A stretch of 25,600 bases of DNA from Candidatus Woesearchaeota archaeon CG10_big_fil_rev_8_21_14_0_10_36_11 (GCA_002762845.1 PCYB01000051.1:1-25600), one strand, 5' to 3'; shown: positions 7,179-13,556, counted from the first letter of the stretch. A program made the numbers and translations. The notes: a model not told the origin generated them from the letters alone.

Positions 7179-7453
7179 AGTGTATGTTCTTTCCGTAATG
7201 AATGTTCAAATGCTATTGAATGACGTTTTAATGTTACCACATATTTATTGTGTTCGTGCGTTAATTCTTTAATTTTTTCCGTTATTTTTGCATGGTTAAT
7301 TTTGTACTTTAATTTTTTTTCAATACTTTTCGTTCTTTCATGCTTTTTCTGTTCTTTCTCGGCTCGTTTACTTAACCGATGCAGTTTTTTGTTTATTTTT
7401 GTCAATTCTTTAGAATAAATGTACAGGTATGCAGCTTCATTGGAAAGGGTCAT
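7175..7453 (-). CDS. Small basic coiled-coil protein, unknown function
   Basis: This 92-residue protein is predicted almost wholly helical and very Lys-rich, with heptad-like spacing from about residue 14 to 75 (runs such as LTKINKKLHRLSKRAEKEQKK). It has no Cys, no membrane segment and a His-rich C-terminus. I do not recognise a family; strong positive charge would suit binding to RNA, DNA or an acidic partner, but that is inference. It lies directly downstream of fibrillarin yet has its own TATA box, so it may be expressed both by read-through from the C/D-RNP operon and independently. It converges on and overlaps the ferredoxin by 4 nt. Confidence 0.72.
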   Translation of the reverse strand: MTLSNEAAYLYIYSKELTKINKKLHRLSKRAEKEQKKHERTKSIEKKLKYKINHAKITEKIKELTHEHNKYVVTLKRHSIAFEHSLRKEHTL

Positions 7454-7475
7454 GTATAAAGGTAAGTGTACAGGA

Positions 7476-7483
7476 TATATAAA
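7476..7483 (-). promoter_or_regulatory. TATA box of the coiled-coil protein gene
   Basis: TTTATATA on the minus strand is centred about 26 bp upstream of the ATG at 7453. It starts 1 nt after the fibrillarin stop codon, so the whole promoter fits in a 31-nt intergenic gap. Confidence 0.55.
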
Positions 7484-7484
7484 C

Positions 7485-8147
7485 TTATTTTTTTATTATA
7501 ATCATACAATGATCCTTTTCGAATGGTTCAAGTATTCTATAATCGATTACAGTAAACTCTTTCTCTAACTGCGTACGCACTTCGATGAATATCTGTTTCG
7601 GTTTCTTAGTAATGTCAATACTACGCGCTTTTACTGCAAGTAAACCATACCCTCCTTTCTTAAGGAACATTTTACAATTCTTGACAAATATTGCAGTTTG
7701 GTTTCGTTGTGCAACGTCTTGATACACAATATCAACCGCACATACTCTGTCCATGTACGTTTCTGGATGGAACGCATCCGCTAATACTGGCACTAAGTTA
7801 TTTCTCTTCTCAGCTAAAAATACAAAGTCGCGCATGACTCGTGGCGCAGGATCAATTCCAAATATGAATCCGTCTTCTTCAACCATATCACTTACAAATG
7901 ATGGCGTGTACCCATGCGAACTTCCAAGGTAAAGAACAACATCATTTTTCCGAATGCCAATGTTTGTACATCCTTTCATGATCATCGCTGCTAATTTACT
8001 TCGCCGCGGATCGAACTCTCGGTATTCTATAGGTCCGTCCTTTACTGTCTTTTCTTCAAAATGTATCTTTCCTGGAAAGACGTTTTTTGTATAAATACGT
8101 CGTTTATCTGTATAAATTCCAAATATTTTGTGCGGTATTGGTTTCAT
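7485..8147 (-). CDS. flpA: Fibrillarin-like rRNA/tRNA 2'-O-methyltransferase
   Basis: This 220-residue protein is the SAM-dependent methyltransferase of the archaeal C/D-box ribonucleoprotein, which methylates ribose 2'-OH on rRNA and tRNA at sites chosen by guide RNAs. Family features: FDPRRSKLAA (45-54), the SAM motif I YLGSSHGYTP (73-82), PRVMRDFVFLAEKR (102-115), ADAFHPE (123-129), QDVAQRNQ (143-150), FLKKGGYGLLAVKARSID (161-178), and EPFEKDHCMII (207-217). The catalytic K-D-D-K set is plausible, with Lys51, Asp124, Asp144 and Lys173 candidates. Motif I departs from the common GAS-GTT pattern. It starts in a 4-nt overlap with the MazG-like gene and is the last gene of the nop5-mazG-flpA operon. 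Confidence 0.97.
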   Translation of the reverse strand: MKPIPHKIFGIYTDKRRIYTKNVFPGKIHFEEKTVKDGPIEYREFDPRRSKLAAMIMKGCTNIGIRKNDVVLYLGSSHGYTPSFVSDMVEEDGFIFGIDPAPRVMRDFVFLAEKRNNLVPVLADAFHPETYMDRVCAVDIVYQDVAQRNQTAIFVKNCKMFLKKGGYGLLAVKARSIDITKKPKQIFIEVRTQLEKEFTVIDYRILEPFEKDHCMIIIKK

Positions 8148-8515
8148 AGTATATTTTTCTCTTTTTCTTTAATTTTTGGCCAAAGAGCTTTTTCTTCTTC
8201 CAATGTTAATCGTTTTCCTTCAAATATCCATGATTTCCTTCTTTTTAATTTAACTAATGCATTATTTATCACTTCTTTAATATCAAAACCATTTTGTTCT
8301 TCAGCAATAATCACAACACCAAGTAAATCCCATAACACATCTCCTAATTCCTCATGTAAATTCTTAACATCATTCTTTTCAATCGCCTCAAGCACTTCTT
8401 CACTTTCTGACTTTAAATGTTCAGCTCTTTCCTTTAATGAAATACTGTTTGACCATTCTGACTTTTCACGGTCAAGTTTCAATGCATTGTATAACTCTTC
8501 GAATTTTTCTTTCAT
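8144..8515 (-). CDS. MazG-like nucleotide pyrophosphohydrolase
   Basis: A 123-residue all-alpha NTP-PPase of the MazG type. The metal-binding motif is present: Glu39, Glu40 and Glu43 in SEEVLEAI, followed by EELGDVLWDLL with Glu56 and Asp59 (the ExxD pair). The KLKRRKSWIFEG segment (89-100) matches the conserved basic patch after the last helix in MazG proteins. These enzymes hydrolyse NTPs or modified NTPs to NMP and pyrophosphate, often as house-cleaning. It overlaps nop5 by 4 nt and fibrillarin by 4 nt, so it is translationally linked between two C/D-box RNP proteins. Whether it has a role in RNA modification or simply sits there is unknown. Only one MazG domain is present. Confidence 0.93.
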   Translation of the reverse strand: MKEKFEELYNALKLDREKSEWSNSISLKERAEHLKSESEEVLEAIEKNDVKNLHEELGDVLWDLLGVVIIAEEQNGFDIKEVINNALVKLKRRKSWIFEGKRLTLEEEKALWPKIKEKEKNIL

Positions 8516-9366
8516 CCAAATTTCCTCTCCAAGTCTTTTCTATATTCCTTAGCTTTAAACTCGCCTTTAAAGTAATCTAGTCTTGCACATAATGACAATT
8601 TGTCTGCAAGAACGCGTGCAATCTTTCCACGGTCTTTCTTCTTTGCTTTTTGAATAAGTTGATGCTCATAAATAATACCATATTTGGGACTCCGACTTCC
8701 GGTTTTAAGATGTCTAAACAATGCTTTCTCTGCACCAAATAATTGAATGGTAGATGCGGGCAACATTGCCAGATGTTTCAAACTCTTCCCTAACTCTAAC
8801 AATTTAGCACCTATCGTTACGCCAGCTAATTCCGTTATATTTGGACAATACTTTTTCATAATAGTTTGTAAATAAGTTTCATGTTCACATCGCAATCTAA
8901 ACATGGTTTGAATATGTTTTGCCAGTTTTATCATTTCAGCAATATCTTTCTGCTGCATATTGGCACCAATAGTTTCTTGAGGACGTTTTTCTGTTAGAAC
9001 CATGTCCACAAACTTTTCGTGGTTAGAAACATTTTCAGAGAGTTCTGGGAAATATAAACTATACCATTCACGTAATCGCTTTGTAAAAAGATTGATAGTT
9101 CTGTCTAACTCTGTCATAGTACTTATTGTTTGTACAATCAGGTTATCTTCATTAACAGATTCTTTAATCGCTTTTTTAGTAATTACAATATTTTTTGAGT
9201 ATAATTTGGCAAAATACTTTTTCTGCTTGAAATTTTCCAGAACACATTGTACAAGTTCAAATGGCAACTTTTTCAGTTTTGCATCTGGCTTTGCAAGAGT
9301 ACCAATGATTTCTCCATTGTCATTAACAATGAAGTGTCCAAGAGCGTGCGTGAAACTATATTTCAT
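8512..9366 (-). CDS. nop5: Nop5, core scaffold protein of the C/D-box RNP
   Basis: This 284-residue archaeal homologue of Nop56/Nop58 bridges the guide RNA-L7Ae complex and fibrillarin. The N-terminal region (1-110) corresponds to the fibrillarin-binding domain, a helical coiled-coil segment follows (about 85-165), and the NOP domain occupies roughly 150-270 with the signature GAEKALFRHLKTGSRSPKYG at 211-230, which contacts L7Ae and RNA. It ends with a short basic tail. Many archaeal Nop5 proteins are 350-410 residues; this is at the short end, because the N-terminal domain is reduced. It is the first gene of the operon and is leaderless from the TATA box at 9389-9396. Confidence 0.96.
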   Translation of the reverse strand: MKYSFTHALGHFIVNDNGEIIGTLAKPDAKLKKLPFELVQCVLENFKQKKYFAKLYSKNIVITKKAIKESVNEDNLIVQTISTMTELDRTINLFTKRLREWYSLYFPELSENVSNHEKFVDMVLTEKRPQETIGANMQQKDIAEMIKLAKHIQTMFRLRCEHETYLQTIMKKYCPNITELAGVTIGAKLLELGKSLKHLAMLPASTIQLFGAEKALFRHLKTGSRSPKYGIIYEHQLIQKAKKKDRGKIARVLADKLSLCARLDYFKGEFKAKEYRKDLERKFG

Positions 9367-9388
9367 TCCATTCTCTAAATTCGTAAGT

Positions 9389-9396
9389 TATATAAA
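9389..9396. promoter_or_regulatory. Palindromic TATA box between nop5 and the Cys-rich protein gene
   Basis: TTATATAA is its own reverse complement. It is centred 26 bp from the nop5 ATG on the minus strand and 36 bp from the ATG at 9429 on the plus strand. It fits a leaderless nop5 mRNA, and a plus-strand mRNA with a leader of about 10 nt that includes AAAGGA upstream of the ATG. No second TATA-like element is obvious for the plus-strand gene, so one element may serve both directions. Confidence 0.5.
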
Positions 9397-9428
9397 CCTT
9401 ATCCAAACATTTTTTTAAAGGAAAAGAT

Positions 9429-9671
9429 ATGGAACATATACTGAGTCAACTTAAAGGTGGAAACTGTTATTGCAGTCATCCCATTAACAGAGAAGATTGG
9501 AATTCTGAATGGGGTGAATGTGACGAACAACATTATAAAAAAGCCGTTTGTTCAAAGTGTGGTAAAACAAATTGGATTAAGTTACGTTTTGAAGGTTCCG
9601 GCCATGACGATTCTATTGAATGTAAAACAAATTCTATTGATTCTATCATCAGAAAAGTTCAAGGATACTAA
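9429..9671 (+). CDS. Small Cys-rich, probably zinc-binding protein
   Basis: An 80-residue soluble protein with six Cys and several His: Cys13 and Cys15 in NCYCSH, Cys31, the CSKC knuckle (Cys41, Cys44) in AVCSKCGKTNWIKL, and Cys65. The CxxCGK-hydrophobic pattern is that of a zinc ribbon strand. Cys13/Cys15 or His17 could complete the site. I do not recognise the family; small zinc-ribbon proteins often bind nucleic acid or act as subunits, but no role is assigned. AAAGGA lies about 7 nt upstream of the ATG. It is divergent from nop5 across a shared palindromic TATA box. The overlapping frame at 9457 is a shadow. Confidence 0.75.
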   Translation: MEHILSQLKGGNCYCSHPINREDWNSEWGECDEQHYKKAVCSKCGKTNWIKLRFEGSGHDDSIECKTNSIDSIIRKVQGY

Positions 9672-9736
9672 AATCTCAATCTTTCAATATAGGTAGCAAA
9701 TAAAATTATATTTAAAAGTATGGGAACTGAATAAGT

Positions 9737-9949
9737 TTAAAATACAGTCCCTAATCGCATTTGATGTCTATATTTAGGGACAATAACGGGGGGTGACCTT
9801 TCCTTTGCTTCCATTCTAGCGACATACATCACTTTATCTAAAAGAGTTGGCCCATAATTTGAATCATTGCTACGCCTCAAACTTGTTCTAAGAATAGCCA
9901 TTTGAATTTCATTCAATTTAAAATCGTCAACACTTTCCATTAATATCAA
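9737..9949 (-). CDS. Hypothetical protein, 67-70 residues
   Basis: No family is recognised. The protein is mostly polar, with a helical N-terminal half (FKLNEIQMAILRTSLRRS) and a basic, Pro-containing C-terminus (SPPVIVPKYRHQMRLG). There is no Cys, signal peptide or membrane segment. Two starts are possible: a TTG at 9949, which lies 25 bp from the TATA centre and would be leaderless, or an ATG at 9940 with a leader of about 7 nt. The upstream TATA element and the ORF filling the space between two other genes support a real gene; length and lack of a known homologue keep confidence moderate. Confidence 0.55.
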   Translation of the reverse strand: MILMESVDDFKLNEIQMAILRTSLRRSNDSNYGPTLLDKVMYVARMEAKERSPPVIVPKYRHQMRLGTVF

Positions 9950-9969
9950 GTAAAAGTATTCATTCGAAT

Positions 9970-9977
9970 TATTTAAA
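9970..9977 (-). promoter_or_regulatory. TATA box of the 67-70 residue hypothetical gene
   Basis: TTTAAATA on the minus strand, centred about 25 bp before the TTG at 9949 and 34 bp before the ATG at 9940. The 118-nt divergent gap 9950-10067 holds only this element and the Nudix promoter. Confidence 0.45.
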
Positions 9978-10038
9978 TTCTCTGCTCCAAAAAAACCGTT
10001 TAAACGTTATTTCAATGATGTTCCAAACAACAATAATA

Positions 10039-10046
10039 TTAATAAA
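10039..10046 (+). promoter_or_regulatory. TATA box of the Nudix hydrolase gene
   Basis: TTAATAAA is centred about 25 bp upstream of the ATG at 10068, consistent with a leaderless mRNA. Confidence 0.5.
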
Positions 10047-10067
10047 TCCTATATTATTCATTTCTCC

Positions 10068-10484
10068 ATGGATAATTTTAGAGTTGCAGCGAAGTCGTTC
10101 ATAGTAAACGATGGCAAACTTCTTATTGTCAAACGAAGGTCAAATGACGTTATGAAACCTAGTATGTGGGAAATTCCTGGTGGCAGGTTAGAGTTGGGTG
10201 AGAATCCATTTGATGGCGTGAAACGTGAAACCCATGAGGAAACGGGTCTTGATATCAATGTTCTTCATCCGATGAGCGTTCGACATTTCACTCGGAGTGA
10301 CAATCAAACTATTACTATGCTCGTTTTTCTCTGTAAGGCGTTGAATGATACTGTAACATTAAGCGAAGAACATACTGCATACGAATGGGTAGATATGAGT
10401 CAAGCTAAAGATAAGTTAGGATTATTTTTCCACGATATTGTTGATACGTTTCATACGTTGGAATTGCAAAAACATTTGTTGTAA
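10068..10484 (+). CDS. Nudix family hydrolase
   Basis: This 138-residue protein has a complete Nudix box at 39-61: Gly39, Glu45, then RETHEETGL with Arg53, Glu54, Glu57, Glu58 and Gly60, matching G-x5-E-x7-RE-U-xEE-x-GU apart from Thr55 at the hydrophobic position. The preceding MWEIPGGRLELGE is typical of the MutT/ADP-ribose pyrophosphatase-like group. Nudix enzymes cleave nucleoside diphosphates linked to another moiety, using Mg2+ bound by the box glutamates. The KRRSNDVMKPSMW segment resembles MutT-like proteins that clean oxidised nucleotides, but the substrate is not predictable. It is a single-gene unit with its own promoter, just upstream of the ribosomal operon. Confidence 0.94.
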   Translation: MDNFRVAAKSFIVNDGKLLIVKRRSNDVMKPSMWEIPGGRLELGENPFDGVKRETHEETGLDINVLHPMSVRHFTRSDNQTITMLVFLCKALNDTVTLSEEHTAYEWVDMSQAKDKLGLFFHDIVDTFHTLELQKHLL

Positions 10485-10519
10485 TTATCAAAAACTTTCA
10501 CTTTCTTTCACCGATATCT

Positions 10520-10528
10520 TTATAAATA
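10520..10528 (+). promoter_or_regulatory. TATA box of the S10/spc ribosomal operon
   Basis: TTATAAATA, the strongest consensus TATA box in the gap upstream of L3. A start about 26 bp downstream puts the 5' end near 10550, giving a leader of about 150 nt. This differs from the leaderless genes elsewhere in the window. No other convincing promoter is seen within the operon. Confidence 0.6.
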
Positions 10529-10550
10529 AACTCCATAAATAGTTCATACT

Positions 10551-10701
10551 TTCATTAAAAGTGATGAAAATGCTATGATTACACTGGTCAGCATGACTGA
10601 TTAAATGATCATAGTATAGTGGCCTGAGAAGGTGACCATCATCGAGGATTTTCTTCGATGGGATCCCGTAGAGGCCGTTACCAACGACAAGGTAGATACC
10701 T
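10551..10701 (+). ncRNA. Candidate structured 5' leader RNA of the ribosomal operon
   Basis: The predicted untranslated leader holds several stems. Hairpin A: 10573-10579 pairs with 10608-10614 (7 perfect pairs), enclosing 10585-10591 with 10597-10603 (7 pairs, two G-U) and a CATGA loop. Hairpin B: an outer 9-bp stem 10617-10625 with 10672-10680 (two wobbles) enclosing 10640-10648 with 10652-10660 (9 pairs, one G-U, TTT loop). A small hairpin (AGGT 10690-10693 with ACCT 10698-10701) abuts the L3 ATG and covers the only Shine-Dalgarno-like AGGT. The arrangement resembles autoregulatory ribosomal-protein leaders in bacteria. The regulator and any known family match are unknown; the pairing was found by eye. 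Confidence 0.5.
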
Positions 10702-11670
10702 ATGCCTCCAAAAAGTAATCCACGACAAGGAAGTATGCAGTTTTGGCCACGGAAAAGGGCAAAACAATCACATGCACGAATTAGATCGTGGGCTACAGAA
10801 TCAAAAGTTAAACCATTAGGATTCGTAGGATACAAAGCTGGTATGGCACACGTCATGGTAACTGATAATCGTCCAAAGTCTCTTACAAAAGAAGAAACGA
10901 TTTCTTTACCCGTTACCATTATTGATTGTCCTGCAATGACTGTTGCTGGTGTTTGTTTTTACAAAAAAGGATTACTTGGAAGAGAAAAATGTTCAACAAT
11001 CCTTGCAGAAAAACTTTCAAAGGATCTTGGAAGACTAATAGCCTTGCCTAAGAAAACCTTCAAAAAAGTCGACGACATTCAAGAATGTGATGACATTCGT
11101 TTACTAGTGCATTCTAATCCTAAACATACATCTATCGGCGCTAAAAAGCCAGTCCTTGTAGAAATAGCACTTGGTGGGCCAGTAGAAGAAAAACGTGCCT
11201 ATGCAAAAGACATGTTAGGCAAGGACATTTCATTATCTGACATTTTTGAAGAAGGATCATTACTTGACGTTCATGGCATTACAAAAGGAAAAGGTTTTCA
11301 GGGAGTGGTTAAGCGATATGGTGTTCCAATATTACAACATAAAGGAGAAAAAGCAAAACGAAGTATTGGAAACTTAGGTTCATGGACACCGAAACGTGTC
11401 GAATTTACTGTGGCTCAACCAGGAAAAATGGGATACCACACAAGAACACAATATAATAATCAAATACTTAAAATTGGAACTGATGGGAAGGAAATAACGC
11501 CAAAAAGCGGGTTTGGAAGGTATGGTATTGTTAAAAATAATTACATTTTACTTCACGGTTCAGTTGCAGGTTCCGTAAAACGTACAGTTATCCTTACCGC
11601 TGCTATCCGACCACCTCGAAAGATGCATAAAGATGCATTCAGTATAGAGTTCGTTTCAACACAAAAATGA
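10702..11670 (+). CDS. rpl3: Large-subunit ribosomal protein L3 (uL3)
   Basis: At 322 residues this is slightly shorter than most archaeal L3 proteins. The N-terminus PKSNPRQGSMQFWPRKRAK is the conserved archaeal start, and GITKGKGFQGVVKR (191-204) is the signature that reaches the peptidyl-transferase centre; Trp227 in the loop GNLGSWTPKR matches the tryptophan finger. L3 nucleates early 50S assembly. An in-frame stop at 10693-10695 leaves the ATG at 10702 as the only start. It is the first gene of the operon; the stop overlaps the L4 start by 4 nt. Confidence 0.98.
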   Translation: MPPKSNPRQGSMQFWPRKRAKQSHARIRSWATESKVKPLGFVGYKAGMAHVMVTDNRPKSLTKEETISLPVTIIDCPAMTVAGVCFYKKGLLGREKCSTILAEKLSKDLGRLIALPKKTFKKVDDIQECDDIRLLVHSNPKHTSIGAKKPVLVEIALGGPVEEKRAYAKDMLGKDISLSDIFEEGSLLDVHGITKGKGFQGVVKRYGVPILQHKGEKAKRSIGNLGSWTPKRVEFTVAQPGKMGYHTRTQYNNQILKIGTDGKEITPKSGFGRYGIVKNNYILLHGSVAGSVKRTVILTAAIRPPRKMHKDAFSIEFVSTQK

Positions 11671-12473
11671 AATTATCAATAATTACTTTGGAAAATGTAA
11701 CCTCTGGTCAAAAAGAGTTGCCTTCGCAATGTACCGAAGCGTATCGTCCAATTCTTATCAAACGAGCAGTGCACGCATTACAAAGTGTTGCTCGTCAAGC
11801 GTATGGTGCACATCCTGACGCAGGAAAACGTCATTCTTCAAAATTAAGTAAGAGACGACGGAAATATCGTGGCTGTTACGGTTTTGGTATTAGCCGGGTT
11901 AACAGGAAGATTCTTTCACGACGAGGAACACGATTTTTTTGGGTTGGTGCATTCTCTCCACAGACACGTGGCGGTAGACGATCACATCCACCAAAAGCTG
12001 AAAAACAGTTTGATCAAAAAATAAATAAGAAAGAGAATCGTAAAGCGATTCGTTCTGCTCTTGCAGCAACACTTAACAGAAGCATGGTAATTGAACGTGG
12101 TCATACTGTTCCAGAAACATATCCTTTTATTATCACATCAGATTTTGAAAATCTCACAAAGACGAAAAATGTTGAAAATGTCTTGAAAGTAATCGGATTC
12201 AATGACGAACTTAAACGCTCAGTCTTGAAAAAGATCCGTGCTGGAATGGGTACGTTACGTGGAAGACGATACCAACGTAAAAAAGGCCTTTTGCTTGTTG
12301 TCGGTGACGCATGTCCACTTCAAAAATCTGCATCTAACATTGCAGGTATCGACGTCGTTCCAGTTTCAGCGTTAAATGCTGAAGTGCTTGCACCTGGCGC
12401 AATGGCTGGTCGTGTTACACTTATGACAGAAAAAGCTGTTGATATACTTAAAGAAAAGAAATTGTTCATATGA
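11667..12473 (+). CDS. rpl4: Large-subunit ribosomal protein L4 (uL4, archaeal L4e type)
   Basis: This 268-residue protein shows the long basic loop that threads toward the exit tunnel (about 50-115, with SKRRRKYRGCYGFG and PQTRGGRRSHPPK). The C-terminal globular half contains LLVVGDACPLQKSASNIAGIDV, of which the NIAGIDVV part is the family hallmark. Length is normal for archaea. In E. coli L4 represses its own operon through the leader, which makes it one candidate regulator of the L3 leader here, by analogy only. It overlaps both L3 and L23 by 4 nt. Confidence 0.97.
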   Translation: MKLSIITLENVTSGQKELPSQCTEAYRPILIKRAVHALQSVARQAYGAHPDAGKRHSSKLSKRRRKYRGCYGFGISRVNRKILSRRGTRFFWVGAFSPQTRGGRRSHPPKAEKQFDQKINKKENRKAIRSALAATLNRSMVIERGHTVPETYPFIITSDFENLTKTKNVENVLKVIGFNDELKRSVLKKIRAGMGTLRGRRYQRKKGLLLVVGDACPLQKSASNIAGIDVVPVSALNAEVLAPGAMAGRVTLMTEKAVDILKEKKLFI

Positions 12474-12799
12474 AAATGGTAGATACAAAAAAACAAAAAG
12501 AACTTGCACAAGAACCAGAATTTGAACAGATACCGGAATTTGATCCATATCAAATAATCAAGTTTCCTCTTTCAACTGAGAAAAGTATTCGACAGATAGA
12601 ATTTGATAACAAGTTAGTATTTGCAGTTCATCCACGAGCAACCAAAGCTGACGTTAAGAAAGCAATAGAAATGTTGTTCAATGTACATGTTGCACGCGTT
12701 AATATTCATAATGCGTTTCAGGGTCAGAAACGAGCATTTGTTAAATTAGGGCCAGAAAGTGTTGCATCTGACGTAAGTGCAGATTTAGGATTAATATAA
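12470..12799 (+). CDS. rpl23: Large-subunit ribosomal protein L23 (uL23)
   Basis: A 109-residue protein. The conserved core begins near residue 27 with YQIIKFPLSTEKSI and includes VFAVHPRATKADVKKAIEMLF and the VNIHN segment. L23 lines the exit of the peptide tunnel and docks the signal recognition particle and the Sec channel. Archaeal L23 is usually about 85 residues; here an acidic, Gln/Glu-rich N-terminal extension of about 25 residues is added. The ATG in the 4-nt overlap with L4 is used; a second ATG two codons later is also possible. Confidence 0.96.
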   Translation: MKMVDTKKQKELAQEPEFEQIPEFDPYQIIKFPLSTEKSIRQIEFDNKLVFAVHPRATKADVKKAIEMLFNVHVARVNIHNAFQGQKRAFVKLGPESVASDVSADLGLI

Positions 12800-12829
12800 A
12801 TAGATTAATGCAAGATTAATACATATACA

Positions 12830-13534
12830 ATGGGAAAACGAATCATATCGCAACGGCGAGGACGAGGAACGAACACGTACCGTTCACCTAGCCATCGGTT
12901 TAAAGGTGCAGTAAAACATCCTTCATGTGATTCTATTGGAACGATTACAGAACTTGTCCATTGTGCAGGCCATACCGCTCCTCTTATGAAGGTTACATTT
13001 GTTACTGGTGATGATGCACTTGCGGTTGCTCCGTACGGAATGAAAGTTGGTGATAGTGTTACAATTGGTATGGGAAGTCCTATTGAACCGGGGAACGTTT
13101 TACCATTAAAAGATATTCCTGAAGGAACACTTATTCATAACATTGAACTTCGTCCAGGTGATGGCGGCAAACTTGTTCGTTCGTCAGGGACGTTTGCAAA
13201 AATAGTTGCAAAAACTGATACAGTCGTTCGTGTTGTCCTTCCTTCAAAGAAAGAAAAAATGTTTATTCCAAACTGTCGAGCGGCAATCGGTATTATCGCA
13301 GGTTCTGGAAGAATAGACAAACCATTTATGAAAGCTGGTACAAGAATGTTTAAAATGCGTGCACGAAACAAACTATATCCAAAAGTATGTGGTATTTCAA
13401 TGAACGCTGTTGACCATCCTTTTGGTGGTGGCTGTTCACATATCAAAGGAAGACCAACATTATCTCCACGGAGTGCTCCTCCTGGACGTAAAGTTGGAAA
13501 AATTGCCCCGCGACGAACGGGAAGAAAAAAATAG
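12830..13534 (+). CDS. rpl2: Large-subunit ribosomal protein L2 (uL2)
   Basis: At 234 residues this is close to the archaeal norm (about 238-240). It has the archaeal start MGKRIISQRRGRGT, the SH3-like and OB-like core, and the conserved peptidyl-transferase loop NAVDHPFGGG with His196. The C-terminus SPRSAPPGRKVG-IAPRRTGRKK is typical. L2 helps join the subunits and supports peptide bond formation. It follows L23 after 30 nt, one of the wider gaps in the operon; no clear internal promoter or ribosome binding site is visible there. Confidence 0.98.
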   Translation: MGKRIISQRRGRGTNTYRSPSHRFKGAVKHPSCDSIGTITELVHCAGHTAPLMKVTFVTGDDALAVAPYGMKVGDSVTIGMGSPIEPGNVLPLKDIPEGTLIHNIELRPGDGGKLVRSSGTFAKIVAKTDTVVRVVLPSKKEKMFIPNCRAAIGIIAGSGRIDKPFMKAGTRMFKMRARNKLYPKVCGISMNAVDHPFGGGCSHIKGRPTLSPRSAPPGRKVGKIAPRRTGRKK

Positions 13535-13556
13535 AGAGGAAAGTTCATAATTTACA

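Noticed and set aside
9457..9696. 79-residue plus-strand ORF overlapping the Cys-rich protein
   Set aside because: It is a shifted frame of the gene at 9429; only the 9429 frame has ordered Cys/His positions and the upstream ribosome binding site.
9707..9716. TATA-like TTATATTTAA on the plus strand after the Cys-rich gene
   Set aside because: It would start an antisense transcript into the 3' end of the 67-70 residue gene and is followed only by a four-codon ORF; AT-rich background makes chance matches likely.
10561..10627. Possible C/D-box guide RNA: GTGATGA at 10561-10567 (C), CTGA at 10597 (D'), ATGATCA at 10605 (C'), CTGA at 10624 (D)
   Set aside because: The C'-D half has normal 12-nt spacing but the C-D' spacer is 29 nt, there is no terminal stem, and the D' and C' segments are taken up by hairpin A of the leader. 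A cis-acting leader explains the sequence better.
10617..10680. tRNA-like cloverleaf in the L3 leader
   Set aside because: There is no T-loop GTTCRA motif, no correct anticodon arm geometry and no CCA-proximal acceptor stem of 7 pairs.
10658..10822. An ORF of about 54 codons starting at ATG 10658 with an Arg/Gly-rich beginning, overlapping the L3 start in another frame
   Set aside because: It lies mostly inside L3 codons in a different frame, its start is in a predicted stem, and its sequence matches nothing recognisable.
10488..10919. 143-residue minus-strand ORF across the L3 leader and L3 start
   Set aside because: It runs antisense to the conserved L3 N-terminus and the structured leader, has no promoter and no recognisable features.
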